Part shown: positions 8,122-15,872 of the stretch, piece after piece
Numbering within the stretch: position 1 is the first letter of the stretch
How the letters are laid out: every line of letters starts with the position of its first letter
NCBI RefSeq assembly: GCF_900090245.1
Contig: NZ_FMDN01000022.1
Location: forward strand, 33,491-97,490
From: Micromonospora halophytica
Lineage (GTDB): Bacteria > Actinomycetota > Actinomycetes > Mycobacteriales > Micromonosporaceae
DNA length: 64,000 nucleotides
Direction of reading: 5' to 3'
The notes under the pieces: generated by a model
What the model saw: only the letters and a program-made list of their open reading frames with translations
Databases searched by the model: none
What the model was told of the DNA's origin: nothing
Translations under genes and position numbers: made by a program

Positions 8122-8948
8122 CGGCCACCGCCGTCGCCACCGAGGCTGACATCGCGGCCGACCGAGCCGATCGCCGTCGCATTCGGTCCGATCGCGTTCT
8201 GACCACGGACCTGGATGTCGCCGGTGCTGATGTGCGTCCCGGTCGACGTGGCTCCCTCGGCTGGCGCCGCAGGCGATCGTCGTCCGCCCCTCGCCCCTTC
8301 CTCGGCGGTGTGGCGGGTGCGCGGCCCGTCCGCCGGCGAAGTCTGCGACGGCTCCCAGGACGAGATGTCCTCGTCGACGACGCAGAGCCAGGCGTGCTCC
8401 CGGAAGTCCTTGTCCGGGTGGGCGATCTCGACACGGCGGAATCTCTCCGGACGCATCTCCTCCGGATACTCGGTGACGACGTCTCGGTAGATCTCCGTGG
8501 AGACCACCAGCGCGACCCCGGCGCCGGGGAAGTCCGCCAGTGCCTTCCGCACGGGGTCGGCCTCACAGAGCCGGCAGACGTGCACGACCGCGTTGCCCGG
8601 AAAGCCGTTCGCACCGTCGAGGTGGACCATTCCCTGGTGGATCGCCACCCGGAGGCGGACCCGGGCAGCCGGGAGGCGGCTGCTGTTGTGGTGCCTCAAC
8701 CGGCGGTCCAGCTCGGGTACGAAGCGGCCGATGACTCGCGCCTCGGGAACATCCCTGGGCAGGATCGCCAGTTCGCCGTCTCCCGCCTGCTGGGTCGTCC
8801 AGGTGACGCGGTCCAGCCCGACGTCCCGCGCCGCCTTCTTCAGCAACTGCTTGAAGTCCTGCTGCGCCTCGTACTGCTGGAGATTGCTGCGCCGGCTGTA
8901 CCGCTCCATGTCCACGGCCACCAGGAGTCGCCGCTCGGGATGTCGCAT
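8118..8948 (-). CDS. Nucleotidyl cyclase-like protein with C-terminal VRGQNA motif
   Basis: 276 residues from an ATG at 8948. Residues 5-195 resemble a class III nucleotidyl cyclase catalytic domain: VAVDMERYS and QQAGDGELAIL place the two metal-binding aspartates, RVAIHQGMVH matches the conserved strand, and GNAVVHVCRL has the conserved Arg but His where the catalytic Asn normally lies. A Gln takes the base-selecting position before GDG, so the product cannot be predicted. A polar linker (about 205-240) leads to VRGQNAIGPNATAIGSV at 249-265, matching the N-terminal motif of the next protein. Overlaps that gene by ATGA. Could be an active cyclase making a second messenger or a degenerate nucleotide-binding domain. 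Confidence 0.82.
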   Translation of the reverse strand: MRHPERRLLVAVDMERYSRRSNLQQYEAQQDFKQLLKKAARDVGLDRVTWTTQQAGDGELAILPRDVPEARVIGRFVPELDRRLRHHNSSRLPAARVRLRVAIHQGMVHLDGANGFPGNAVVHVCRLCEADPVRKALADFPGAGVALVVSTEIYRDVVTEYPEEMRPERFRRVEIAHPDKDFREHAWLCVVDEDISSWEPSQTSPADGPRTRHTAEEGARGGRRSPAAPAEGATSTGTHISTGDIQVRGQNAIGPNATAIGSVGRDVSLGGDGGGR

Positions 8949-9124
8949 CGTCTTGCCACCCTTCGTCACCAAGCCCGCCGTACGTACGGACACCGCAGGG
9001 GACATCGAAGCGACATCGACGGGTCGAGAACCCGTAGAAGTAGGGCATCGGCCGAAACTGTCGGGCACCGGTCATCCCATCCTGATCAGGTGTCGGGGAC
9101 GCCCGCTCAGGCTGCGCTGAAGCC

Positions 9125-10009
9125 ATGCGAACGGCGGTGATCGACCTGCTCCTGACGGTGGGGGTGGAGCCACTGACGATCCTGGCTCTGCTGGTCGTCC
9201 AACTCGTGACGACGGCCCTGGCCCGCTTCGGGGCGTTGCGCTCCGCGTGGGACCGGCTACGCTTCGACGGCCTTCGTTGGTGGAGAAGAGTGAGGGTGCC
9301 GATGCGGCGAGAACGTGCCCGACCCGCCGTGGAGTGGCCGTACGGGACCTTCCTGCAACGGCTGGCCCCCTCGGTGCGCGCGGCGTTGTTGGAGCTGGGC
9401 GTCCGGCGGCGGGTGCCGGCCGGGCAGATCGTGATCCACGAGGGCGTCCGCGAGTCCCACCTGGTCCTGCTGGAGGAGGGCCTGACCAAGGTCACCGCCA
9501 CACTTCCCGACGGCCGCACCGCTCTGCTGGCCCTGCGGGTCGGTGGCGACCTGGTGGGCGAGATGTCGGCGCTCAACGACCGCCCCCGCTCGGCGACCAT
9601 CACCACCTGCGGCCCGACCCGCTACAGCGTCATCTCGCCGGACCACTTCAAGACCTTCCTCGCCCGGCACCCGGACGCCGCGCTCGAACTCGCGGCCATG
9701 GTCTCGGACCGGCTGCGTTGGTCGAACCGGCGACGCATCGACTTCACCTCGTACCCGGTGAAGATCCGGGTGGCCCGGGTGATCGCGGAGCTGTGCCGAT
9801 CACATGGCCGGCAGGACAGGCACGGCATCGTCATCGACGTACGGCTGACGCAACCGGAGCTGGCCACGATCTGCGGGGCGGCCGAGACCTCCGTGCAGAA
9901 GGCGCTCCGCGAGCTGCGCACCGACGGCCTGGTCGAGACGGACTACCGGCGGATCACCGTCCCTGACCTGGCGTCGCTCGCGCGCTGCGGCGAGGTGGAA
10001 CCGGAGTAG
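9125..10009 (+). CDS. Crp/Fnr-family regulator with N-terminal hydrophobic helix
   Basis: 294 residues if read from the ATG at 9125. The cyclic-nucleotide-binding domain (about 75-190) keeps the phosphate-binding cassette GEMSALNDRPRSAT, with the Glu and Arg that hold ribose and phosphate. A winged HTH follows (LTQPELATICGAAETSVQKALREL, about 240-263). Residues 14-36 (EPLTILALLVVQLVTTALARF) form one hydrophobic helix, so the protein may be membrane tethered. The first 59 codons have the same third-position GC bias as the rest, supporting the upstream start, but GAGGG before the ATG at 9302 could give a soluble 235-residue form. Divergent from the cyclase operon, so its ligand may be that product; this is inference. 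Confidence 0.85.
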   Translation: MRTAVIDLLLTVGVEPLTILALLVVQLVTTALARFGALRSAWDRLRFDGLRWWRRVRVPMRRERARPAVEWPYGTFLQRLAPSVRAALLELGVRRRVPAGQIVIHEGVRESHLVLLEEGLTKVTATLPDGRTALLALRVGGDLVGEMSALNDRPRSATITTCGPTRYSVISPDHFKTFLARHPDAALELAAMVSDRLRWSNRRRIDFTSYPVKIRVARVIAELCRSHGRQDRHGIVIDVRLTQPELATICGAAETSVQKALRELRTDGLVETDYRRITVPDLASLARCGEVEPE

Positions 10010-10169
10010 CCGCGGGGGCGAGGGGTACCGATTCGGCGCCTCGGCGATGAACGCGCACGACGACACCGTCGGCGCGCGAGACGGCGGCCGGTGGCACGCC
10101 CTCTCCGCCGGCTCGAACCCACCCGTCGTACGGTCCGTGCAACTTCCGCCACCGTGCGTTTGCATCGAT

Positions 10170-10178
10170 TGCTATGAT
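10170..10178 (+). promoter_or_regulatory. Extended -10 promoter of the SARP gene
   Basis: TGCTATGAT is a TGn extended -10 with a near-consensus TATGAT hexamer, rare in DNA this GC-rich. No good -35 lies upstream, as expected for extended -10 promoters. It is 44 bases before the SARP ATG. Confidence 0.5.
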
Positions 10179-10221
10179 TCCCTGGCGGAGGTGTGGGGTC
10201 GATGACGACCACGGGGGGCAC

Positions 10222-12015
10222 ATGGGCCTGGCCTACGAGATCCTCGGTCCGGTACGCGTGTACCGGGACGGCCGGACGCTGAGACTGCCCGCCGGTCGTC
10301 CCACCGCCGCGCTGGTCACTCTCCTCCTGCACGCCGGGTCGGCGGTGCCCGTCGAGCGACTGTGCCAGGAGTTGTGGGGCGCTCACCCACCCGCGTCGGC
10401 GGTGGCGAACCTGCGCAGTCACGTCAGCCAGTTACGGCACCTGCTCACCTCGCCCGGCGAGCCGGTGCGCTTACGCGCCGAGTGCGGCGGCTACCTGCTC
10501 CGGGTCGAGCCGGGTGAGCTGGACGCCGCGGAGTTCGAACGGCTGGCCGACGAGGGGCAGGCGGCGCGGGCCCACGGCGCGGCGGACCTCGCCGCCGCCC
10601 GGTGCGAGCAGGCCCTGGCACTGTGGTCGCCCACCGAGCCGCCACCCGCGTACGGCCCGATCACCGCAGCCACCTTCGACCGGCTGCGCGAGCGGCGGGC
10701 CGAGGTGCGCGAGACGTACGCCCAGGCCCGGCTGGACCTGGGCGATCCCGGCTCATCCGCGCTGACCGGCCTGCTCCGGCGACACGTGGCGGAGTACCCG
10801 CTGCGCGAGTCGGCCTGGAGTCTGCTGATGCGGGTGCAGCACCGGGCCGGCGACCGGGCCGCCGCCCTGCAGACCTACCGGGCCGCCTGCCGGGCGCTCG
10901 CCGGTGAGCTGGGCGTGCCGCCCGGGCCCGAGCTGACCACGCTCTACCGCACCGTCCGCCGGGGCGAGGGCCCGCCGGACCGGACCGCCCTGCGCGTACC
11001 CGGCCGGTCGCCGCGCGGCCCGCAACCGGTCCGCCTCGCGCCCGTACCCCATGAGCTGCCCTGCGCCGCACTGCCCTTCGTCGGCCGGCGGGCGGAGCTG
11101 ACCCGGCTCACCACCGGGCTGACCCGCGCCGGGCGACGGCCGATGACACTGTCCGTGTACGGCATGGCCGGCGCCGGCAAGTCCGCCCTCGCGCTCAGGG
11201 CCGCGGCCGAGACCGTCGACGCCTTCCCCGACGGGCAGCTCCACCTGGACCTGGGTGGCTCGGTCGCCGGCGCGCGGCTCCCGCCGCTGCAGGTGGCCGA
11301 CCGGGTGCTCCGGTCCCTGGACCCCTCGGCCGGGCCCGCCACCAGCCTGGCGGAGGCGCGCGCCCGGGTCCGGTCCCTGCTGTTCGACCGCCGGGTGCTC
11401 CTGGTGCTCGACAACGCCACCGATCCGGCCCAGGTGGAGGAGCTGCTGCCGGTACGCGGCGGGTGCGCGCTGGTGGTGACCAGCCGGACGCCGGTGCTCG
11501 ACGTGGCCGGCCGCATCCGGCTGGAACCGCTGCCGCAGGAGGACGGGCTCGCCCTGTTGCGGGCGACCGTCGGCGACCGTCAGGTGGACGAGGAGCCGGA
11601 GGCCGCCGTCGCGGTCGTCACCCTCTGCGAAGGGTTGCCGCTGGCCCTGCGGACCGCCGCCCGCCGGCTGGCGGAGGGGTCGCACTGGTCCATGGCGCGG
11701 CTGGCCCGGCTGCTGCGCGACGAGCGTTTCCGGCTCGCCGAGACCGGGCTGCGGCCCCGGCTCACCGCCAGCTACCAGCTGCTCGGGTCGGCGGCCCCGG
11801 TGTTCCGGCTGCTCGGCCGGACCCGCCCGGGGCCGGTCACCGCCGACCAGGCGGCCGCGCTGACCGGCGTGCCGCGGGAGGAGGCGGCCCGGGCGCTGGA
11901 CCGGCTGGTGGCGGCGCAGCTCGCCGAGCCGGTCGGGCGGGGCCGTTTCCTCCTCGGCGAGCTGGTCCGGCTCTACGCCGCCGAACTGGCCGCCGCCGAA
12001 GCGACCGTGACCTGA
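10222..12015 (+). CDS. SARP/AfsR-family transcriptional activator with NB-ARC NTPase domain
   Basis: 597 residues. Residues 1-95 are the OmpR-like winged helix of SARPs (YEILGPVRVYRDG, LCQELWG, LRSHVSQLRHLL). Residues 100-250 are the bacterial transcriptional activation domain (TYAQARLDLG, AALQTYRAACRALAGELG). An NB-ARC/STAND NTPase follows, with Walker A VYGMAGAGKSALAL near 313 and Walker B RVLLVLDNATD near 393. The usual C-terminal TPR region is absent; the protein ends in a winged-helix-like segment. The ATG at 10222 follows GGGGGG and makes the conserved N-terminus. It converges on the ABC exporter gene and probably activates the adjoining peptide cluster, whose divergent promoters contain an 11-bp direct repeat. 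Confidence 0.9.
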   Translation: MGLAYEILGPVRVYRDGRTLRLPAGRPTAALVTLLLHAGSAVPVERLCQELWGAHPPASAVANLRSHVSQLRHLLTSPGEPVRLRAECGGYLLRVEPGELDAAEFERLADEGQAARAHGAADLAAARCEQALALWSPTEPPPAYGPITAATFDRLRERRAEVRETYAQARLDLGDPGSSALTGLLRRHVAEYPLRESAWSLLMRVQHRAGDRAAALQTYRAACRALAGELGVPPGPELTTLYRTVRRGEGPPDRTALRVPGRSPRGPQPVRLAPVPHELPCAALPFVGRRAELTRLTTGLTRAGRRPMTLSVYGMAGAGKSALALRAAAETVDAFPDGQLHLDLGGSVAGARLPPLQVADRVLRSLDPSAGPATSLAEARARVRSLLFDRRVLLVLDNATDPAQVEELLPVRGGCALVVTSRTPVLDVAGRIRLEPLPQEDGLALLRATVGDRQVDEEPEAAVAVVTLCEGLPLALRTAARRLAEGSHWSMARLARLLRDERFRLAETGLRPRLTASYQLLGSAAPVFRLLGRTRPGPVTADQAAALTGVPREEAARALDRLVAAQLAEPVGRGRFLLGELVRLYAAELAAAEATVT

Positions 12016-12030
12016 CGGGCGGCGCGACGG

Positions 12031-13875
12031 TCACACCGGCGACGGGGTGTCCTCCCGGTAGCCGTGCGCCTGGAGGTTGAACAGCCGGGCGTAGTCACCG
12101 GCGGCGGCGAGCAGCCCGTGGTGGTCGCCGCGCTCGGTCACCCGGCCGTCGGCGAGCACCACGATGGCGTCCGCCTCGCGGACGGCGTTGAGCCGGTGCG
12201 AGATGAGCAGGCTGGTCCGGCCCCGCCGCAGCTCCCGCAGTCGGGTGTGCAGGTCGTGCTCGGCCTCGGCGTCGAGGCCCGAACTCGGTTCGTCGAGGAC
12301 GAGCAGGTCCACCTCGGCGCGCAGGAACCCCCGGGCCAGCGCGACCCGCTGCCACTGGCCGCCGGACAGGACCACCCCCGCCTGCGGGTCGTCCCGGTCC
12401 GGTCCGTCGAAGAACACCCTGGTCAACAGGGTGTCATAGCCACGCGGCAGGGCGGTCAGGGTGTCGTCGACACCGGCGTGCCGGGCGGCCTGTCGCAGCC
12501 GGTCGGAGTCCCCGAGCGCCGACAGGTCACCGACGGCGATGTTCTCGCCGGCGGTCAGGTCGTACGGCACGAAGTCCTGGAACACCGCGCCGAGCCGCTC
12601 CCGCAACGCCTGCGGGTCGAACTCGCGCAGGTCCACACCGTCCCAGAGGATCGCGCCACGCTCCGGGTCGTAGAACCGGCACAGCAGCTTGACCAGTGTG
12701 CTCTTCCCGGCGCCGTTGAGGCCGACCAGCGCCGTGGTCGCACCGTGCGGCAGGTACAGGTCGACCCCGCGCAGCACCCAGGGATGCTCGGGCGAGTACC
12801 GGAACCAGACGTCACGCAGCTCGATCCCGCGCCGCAGGGGCGGCACCGGGCGGGGCGTGGCGGGTACCGGCAGGTCGGGCTCGGCGCGTACCACCTGGTC
12901 GTAGTGGTCGAAGAGCAGCAGCGCTTGGTGGATGGCGCCGACCTGGCCGACCAGGGCGCCCAGGGCGCCCTGCACGCCCGGCACGGCCGCCAGGTAGACG
13001 GCGACGTCGCCCAGGCTGAGCCGCCCGGCGGCGGCCGCGTTGACGGTCCACACCACACCGACGCCGGCCACCCCGGCGCCGAGCAGACCCAGCAGCGCCT
13101 GTGCCCGCATCTCCCGGCGATCCAGCCGACTCTCCACCCGGTGCATGCCGTGCAGCTCGTCGAGCATCCGGTCGCCGAAGAACCGGCCGAGGCCGAAGAG
13201 GCGCACCTCCTTGGCGGCCGGCACCCCGGTCAACAGGTGGGCGAAGAACAGGTCGCGCCGCTGGAAGTGCTCCAGCCGCAGCACCATCGCCATCCGGGCC
13301 CGGTTGAGGCGCAGCTGGATCCAGAGCGTGGGCAGCGCCGCCACCAGCACGAGCAGCCCGATGACCGGGCTCAGGGCCAGCAGCACGCCGAGGAAGCCGG
13401 CGATCGCGATGACGCTCTGCACCGCGCCGAGCGCGTTGCCGGTGAGCTGGGTCGGCCCGAGGTGCCCGGTCTGCTGCGCGGCCTGCAACCGGTCCTGGAA
13501 GACCGGATCCTCGAGCCGGACCAGCCCCACCAGGCGGGACACCGCGTCGTGCAGGCGTCGGCGCACCAGGCGGGTGACCGCCCGGCTGCGCTCGTCCTCG
13601 ACGTACCTGCGCAGGTGCGGCAGGACCGCCGCGACGGCGGCGGCGACGGCCAGCCCCACCCCGAGCAGCACCACCGGCACGGCCGGGCCGCCCCGGCCGG
13701 TGAGCCGGTCCAGGACGAGCTTGGTCAGCCCGGCCACGACCACCGGGGTCGCGCCGGCCAGGACGGCGAGCAGCAGGTCGACGCCCGTGCCCGCGGGCGC
13801 CGCCCGCCAGGTGAGCCCGAGGGCCACCCGGGCGTGCCGGGCGGCCCGACGGGCGGTGAGGCGCGGTGCGGTCAC
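12031..13875 (-). CDS. ABC exporter, fused transmembrane and ATPase domains
   Basis: 614 residues, exporter half-transporter. Residues 1-310 hold about five or six membrane helices (VDLLLAVLAGATPVVVAG, SVIAIAGFLGVLLAL, LLGLLGAGVAGVGVVW). The nucleotide-binding domain is complete: Walker A GLNGAGKSTL, Q-loop VFQDFVPYD, signature LSGGQWQRVALARG, Walker B LLVLDEP and H-loop SHRLN. There is no N-terminal C39 peptidase domain, so any leader removal needs another protease, plausibly the S26 peptidase nearby. The GTG at 13875 overlaps the stop of the thioredoxin-like gene (GTGA). Last gene of the mauE-mauD-exporter operon; likely exports the cysteine-rich peptide. Confidence 0.92.
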   Translation of the reverse strand: MTAPRLTARRAARHARVALGLTWRAAPAGTGVDLLLAVLAGATPVVVAGLTKLVLDRLTGRGGPAVPVVLLGVGLAVAAAVAAVLPHLRRYVEDERSRAVTRLVRRRLHDAVSRLVGLVRLEDPVFQDRLQAAQQTGHLGPTQLTGNALGAVQSVIAIAGFLGVLLALSPVIGLLVLVAALPTLWIQLRLNRARMAMVLRLEHFQRRDLFFAHLLTGVPAAKEVRLFGLGRFFGDRMLDELHGMHRVESRLDRREMRAQALLGLLGAGVAGVGVVWTVNAAAAGRLSLGDVAVYLAAVPGVQGALGALVGQVGAIHQALLLFDHYDQVVRAEPDLPVPATPRPVPPLRRGIELRDVWFRYSPEHPWVLRGVDLYLPHGATTALVGLNGAGKSTLVKLLCRFYDPERGAILWDGVDLREFDPQALRERLGAVFQDFVPYDLTAGENIAVGDLSALGDSDRLRQAARHAGVDDTLTALPRGYDTLLTRVFFDGPDRDDPQAGVVLSGGQWQRVALARGFLRAEVDLLVLDEPSSGLDAEAEHDLHTRLRELRRGRTSLLISHRLNAVREADAIVVLADGRVTERGDHHGLLAAAGDYARLFNLQAHGYREDTPSPV

Positions 13876-14411
13876 CGCGCCACCGGGAGGTCCAGGCGGG
13901 CGATGCCGAACGCCGTGGACGCCACGACCCCCTGCTGGTCCAGCAGGCCGAAGGCCGGGAAACCCTTGATCGCGAACGCCTTCGGCAGCGGTCCGGTGCC
14001 GGGTTCGACGAAGACCGTGGCCAGCGCGGCGAACCGGTCGGCGTACTCCTGGGTCTCGGGACCCTTGCCGACCACGACGACCCAGACGTGCTCCGGGCCG
14101 CCGGGCATCTCCGCAGCCCGCTGCTGCAGCTCCGGCAGCTGCTCCTCGCAGTGGTCGCAGCCCGGGGAGAGGAACGCCACCAGGGTCATCGGCGGGATGT
14201 CGGCACGGGTGCGGACCCGGCCGTCCACGGTGGTGGAGACGAAGTCGCCGGGGATCGCGCCGACCTCCAGCATCACCTCCGGGGGTGCGGACTGACGCTC
14301 GTTGAGCAGTTCGGTGTGCTCCCGCAGCCGGCGGATCACGCCGAGCAGCAGCACCAAATTGAGCAGGCCGAGAGCGGCGACGAGGACGACGGCGGCGGTC
14401 AGCAGCGCCAT
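13872..14411 (-). CDS. Membrane-anchored thioredoxin-like (MauD/TlpA-type) protein
   Basis: 179 residues: one N-terminal membrane helix (MALLTAAVVLVAALGLLNLV), then an extracytoplasmic thioredoxin fold. The redox motif is CDHC in FLSPGCDHCEEQLPEL, and the cis-proline loop is GFPAFGLLD. MauD proteins work with MauE in disulfide formation for methylamine dehydrogenase; here no dehydrogenase genes occur, and the neighbour of interest is a ten-cysteine peptide. I infer it oxidises or isomerises that peptide's disulfides. It starts 26 bases after the MauE-like gene and overlaps the exporter. Confidence 0.88.
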   Translation of the reverse strand: MALLTAAVVLVAALGLLNLVLLLGVIRRLREHTELLNERQSAPPEVMLEVGAIPGDFVSTTVDGRVRTRADIPPMTLVAFLSPGCDHCEEQLPELQQRAAEMPGGPEHVWVVVVGKGPETQEYADRFAALATVFVEPGTGPLPKAFAIKGFPAFGLLDQQGVVASTAFGIARLDLPVAR

Positions 14412-14437
14412 GGACGGCTCCTTCGGTAGGGGTGGGG

Positions 14438-14995
14438 TCAGGGTCGCCCGGCGGGGCGGGTCGGCCGGGACGGCGCGGGGGCGAAGAGGGCGACGAGGTC
14501 GTCGAGGCGGACCACCACGGCGGCCAGTGGCAGCGCCACCCCGGCGGCGAGCAGCACCGCCGCCGACGACGACGGTGACCCGCCGCCACCGTTCAGGCCG
14601 GCGGCCAGCCCGAGCAGCGCCACCGCGCCGAGCGCCAGGTTGCGCAGCACGTGTCGTCGGCCGATCGGGGTGTCGCCGGCACCGAAGCAGCGGCAGGCCG
14701 GCCGCTCACCGCGGCGCAACGCGGCCACCAGCGCGGCGGTGAGCACCCCGAGCAGGGCCACGGCGAGCGCCGACCCGGCCGGTGCGGCGCCCGGCGTCAC
14801 GAGCAGGACGACCACCGCCGCCTCCGCGGCCACCGCCGCCCGGGCGACCGGGCGGGTCCACCGGGCGGGCACACCGAAGCGGCCCACCGTGGCGACGAAG
14901 TCGGCGAAGTCGGACCGGGTGCGCAGCTTGCCGACGACCGCGGCGAGGAAGACCAGCGCCAGCAGCAGGCGGGCGGTCAGCTCCAGGTGTCGCAT
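14438..14995 (-). CDS. MauE/DoxX-like redox-associated membrane protein
   Basis: 185 residues with four or five membrane helices (LLLALVFLAAVVGKL, AAVAAEAAVVVLLV, ALAVALLGVLTAALVAAL, NLALGAVALLGLAAGL). FLAAVVGKLRTRSDF and the cytosolic-face pair PACRCFGA match the MauE family, which uses such cysteines to feed electrons to or from MauD. The ATG at 14995 is preceded by GAGGAGG. First gene of the minus-strand operon, divergent from the cysteine-rich peptide gene and sharing its promoter region. Confidence 0.88.
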   Translation of the reverse strand: MRHLELTARLLLALVFLAAVVGKLRTRSDFADFVATVGRFGVPARWTRPVARAAVAAEAAVVVLLVTPGAAPAGSALAVALLGVLTAALVAALRRGERPACRCFGAGDTPIGRRHVLRNLALGAVALLGLAAGLNGGGGSPSSSAAVLLAAGVALPLAAVVVRLDDLVALFAPAPSRPTRPAGRP

Positions 14996-15026
14996 CCGGT
15001 ACGCCTCCTCGCGGATCGGGAGGCCC

Positions 15027-15107
15027 ACGCTAGGGGTGGCGGATACATCGGACGTACATCGCGGACCGGCCGACTGTAGGTGCCGGTGTGCGGCCCCGCC
15101 GTAGCGT
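15027..15107. promoter_or_regulatory. Divergent promoters with a candidate SARP operator
   Basis: TAGCGT occurs as a -10 in both directions: 15027-15032 on the minus strand (MauE operon) and 15102-15107 on the plus strand (peptide gene). Between them TACATCG is repeated at 15044-15050 and 15055-15061, an 11-base period, upstream of the minus-strand -10. SARP proteins bind heptamer direct repeats with this spacing next to a -10. The repeat is read directly; binding by the SARP at 10222-12015 is inference. Confidence 0.5.
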
Positions 15108-15139
15108 CCGCTCATCGAATGACGGGAGGAGGTGAACGA

Positions 15140-15355
15140 ATGTTTCGTCGACTCGAGAGCCTGGGCGAGCGGATGCTCGGCGTGTTCGTGCCGAAGGTGA
15201 CCGCGGCGGCCGGCTGTCCGCCGGACCCGTGGTGCGCGTTGTGCGGCACCTGCTACTTCAAGCGGTGCTACATCACGCCGACGTGCAAGGCGAGCTGCGG
15301 GACCTGCGGGTACTACTGCAGCGCGGGCGCGACCACGATGACCAGCCTCTGCTGA
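15140..15355 (+). CDS. Cysteine-rich precursor-type peptide (10 Cys in 71 residues)
   Basis: A strong ribosome binding site (GGAGGAGGTGA) precedes the ATG at 15140. Residues 1-25 (MFRRLESLGERMLGVFVPKV then TAAAG) look like a leader: amphipathic helix, a VPK segment and a small-residue stretch suited to cleavage. Residues 26-71 carry ten cysteines at 26, 32, 35, 38, 43, 49, 53, 56, 60 and 71, with CxxC spacings and a C-terminal Cys. The even number suggests five disulfides, or thioether or metal-bound forms. It is divergent from MauE/MauD/exporter genes and followed by an S26 peptidase. I do not recognise a named family; a secreted RiPP-like or disulfide-rich peptide is the best reading. Confidence 0.85.
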   Translation: MFRRLESLGERMLGVFVPKVTAAAGCPPDPWCALCGTCYFKRCYITPTCKASCGTCGYYCSAGATTMTSLC

Positions 15356-15365
15356 GGCCGGCTCC

Positions 15366-15399
15366 GGCGTGCCGCGCGGCTGCGGCCGCGCGGCACGCC
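15366..15399. terminator. Bidirectional terminator hairpin between peptide and S26 peptidase genes
   Basis: GGCGTGCCGCGCGG (15366-15379) pairs perfectly with CCGCGCGGCACGCC (15386-15399) around the loop CTGCGG. It sits ten bases after the peptide stop and six bases after the convergent peptidase stop. Confidence 0.75.
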
Positions 15400-15404
15400 C
15401 TCGG

Positions 15405-15872
15405 TCAGCGCGCGAGCCGGCGTGGCCGGACCACCACGCCGAGCACGTCCGAGCCCGCGATGTAGCCGCACTCGCGGGAGTCGTAGCTGAACGGCGGGTT
15501 GTCCCCCAGCACGACCAGTTGGCCCGCCGGTACCACCGCCTCGCCTCGCCGGCGCAGCAACGGCACCCGCTGCACCGGCACCGGGTCGCCCGGCACCGCG
15601 TGCGCCCGTTTGATGAGCAGCCCCGGCCCTTCGCCGGGCAGGCCGGGGCGACCGGCCGTCATCGCCGCCGGCGCGCGGACCACGACCACGTCGCCGGCGC
15701 GTACCCGGGCCAACGGCACCCGGCGGGCCAGCACCCGGTCGCCGGCACGCAGCGTCGGCTCCATGCTCCGGCCCACCACGGAGACCAGCAGCAGGCGCCG
15801 ACGCGCCCAGAGCAGCCCGACGACGACCGGCGCGAACGCGCCGGCCACCGCCAGCCAGCCGAGGATCGGCAC
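15405..15872 (-). CDS. Small S26-family signal peptidase
   Basis: 155 residues from a GTG at 15872. One N-terminal membrane helix (LGWLAVAGAFAPVVVGLLW), the catalytic Ser in VVGRSMEPTLRAGD, the catalytic Lys in LLIKRAHAVPGD and the box LVVLGDNPPFSYDSREC give a Ser/Lys dyad peptidase of the extracytoplasmic membrane face. It is shorter than housekeeping LepB and lies beside the cysteine-rich peptide gene, so a dedicated role in leader removal is plausible. It is four bases after pheT on the same strand in transcription order, so it may instead be expressed from the pheST operon. Confidence 0.88.
   Translation of the reverse strand: MPILGWLAVAGAFAPVVVGLLWARRRLLLVSVVGRSMEPTLRAGDRVLARRVPLARVRAGDVVVVRAPAAMTAGRPGLPGEGPGLLIKRAHAVPGDPVPVQRVPLLRRRGEAVVPAGQLVVLGDNPPFSYDSRECGYIAGSDVLGVVVRPRRLAR

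Noticed and set aside
12031..15872. Lantibiotic, thiopeptide or lasso assignment for the Cys-rich peptide
   Set aside because: No lanthionine synthetase, YcaO or asparagine-synthetase-like cyclase is in the region, and the exporter lacks a C39 peptidase domain.
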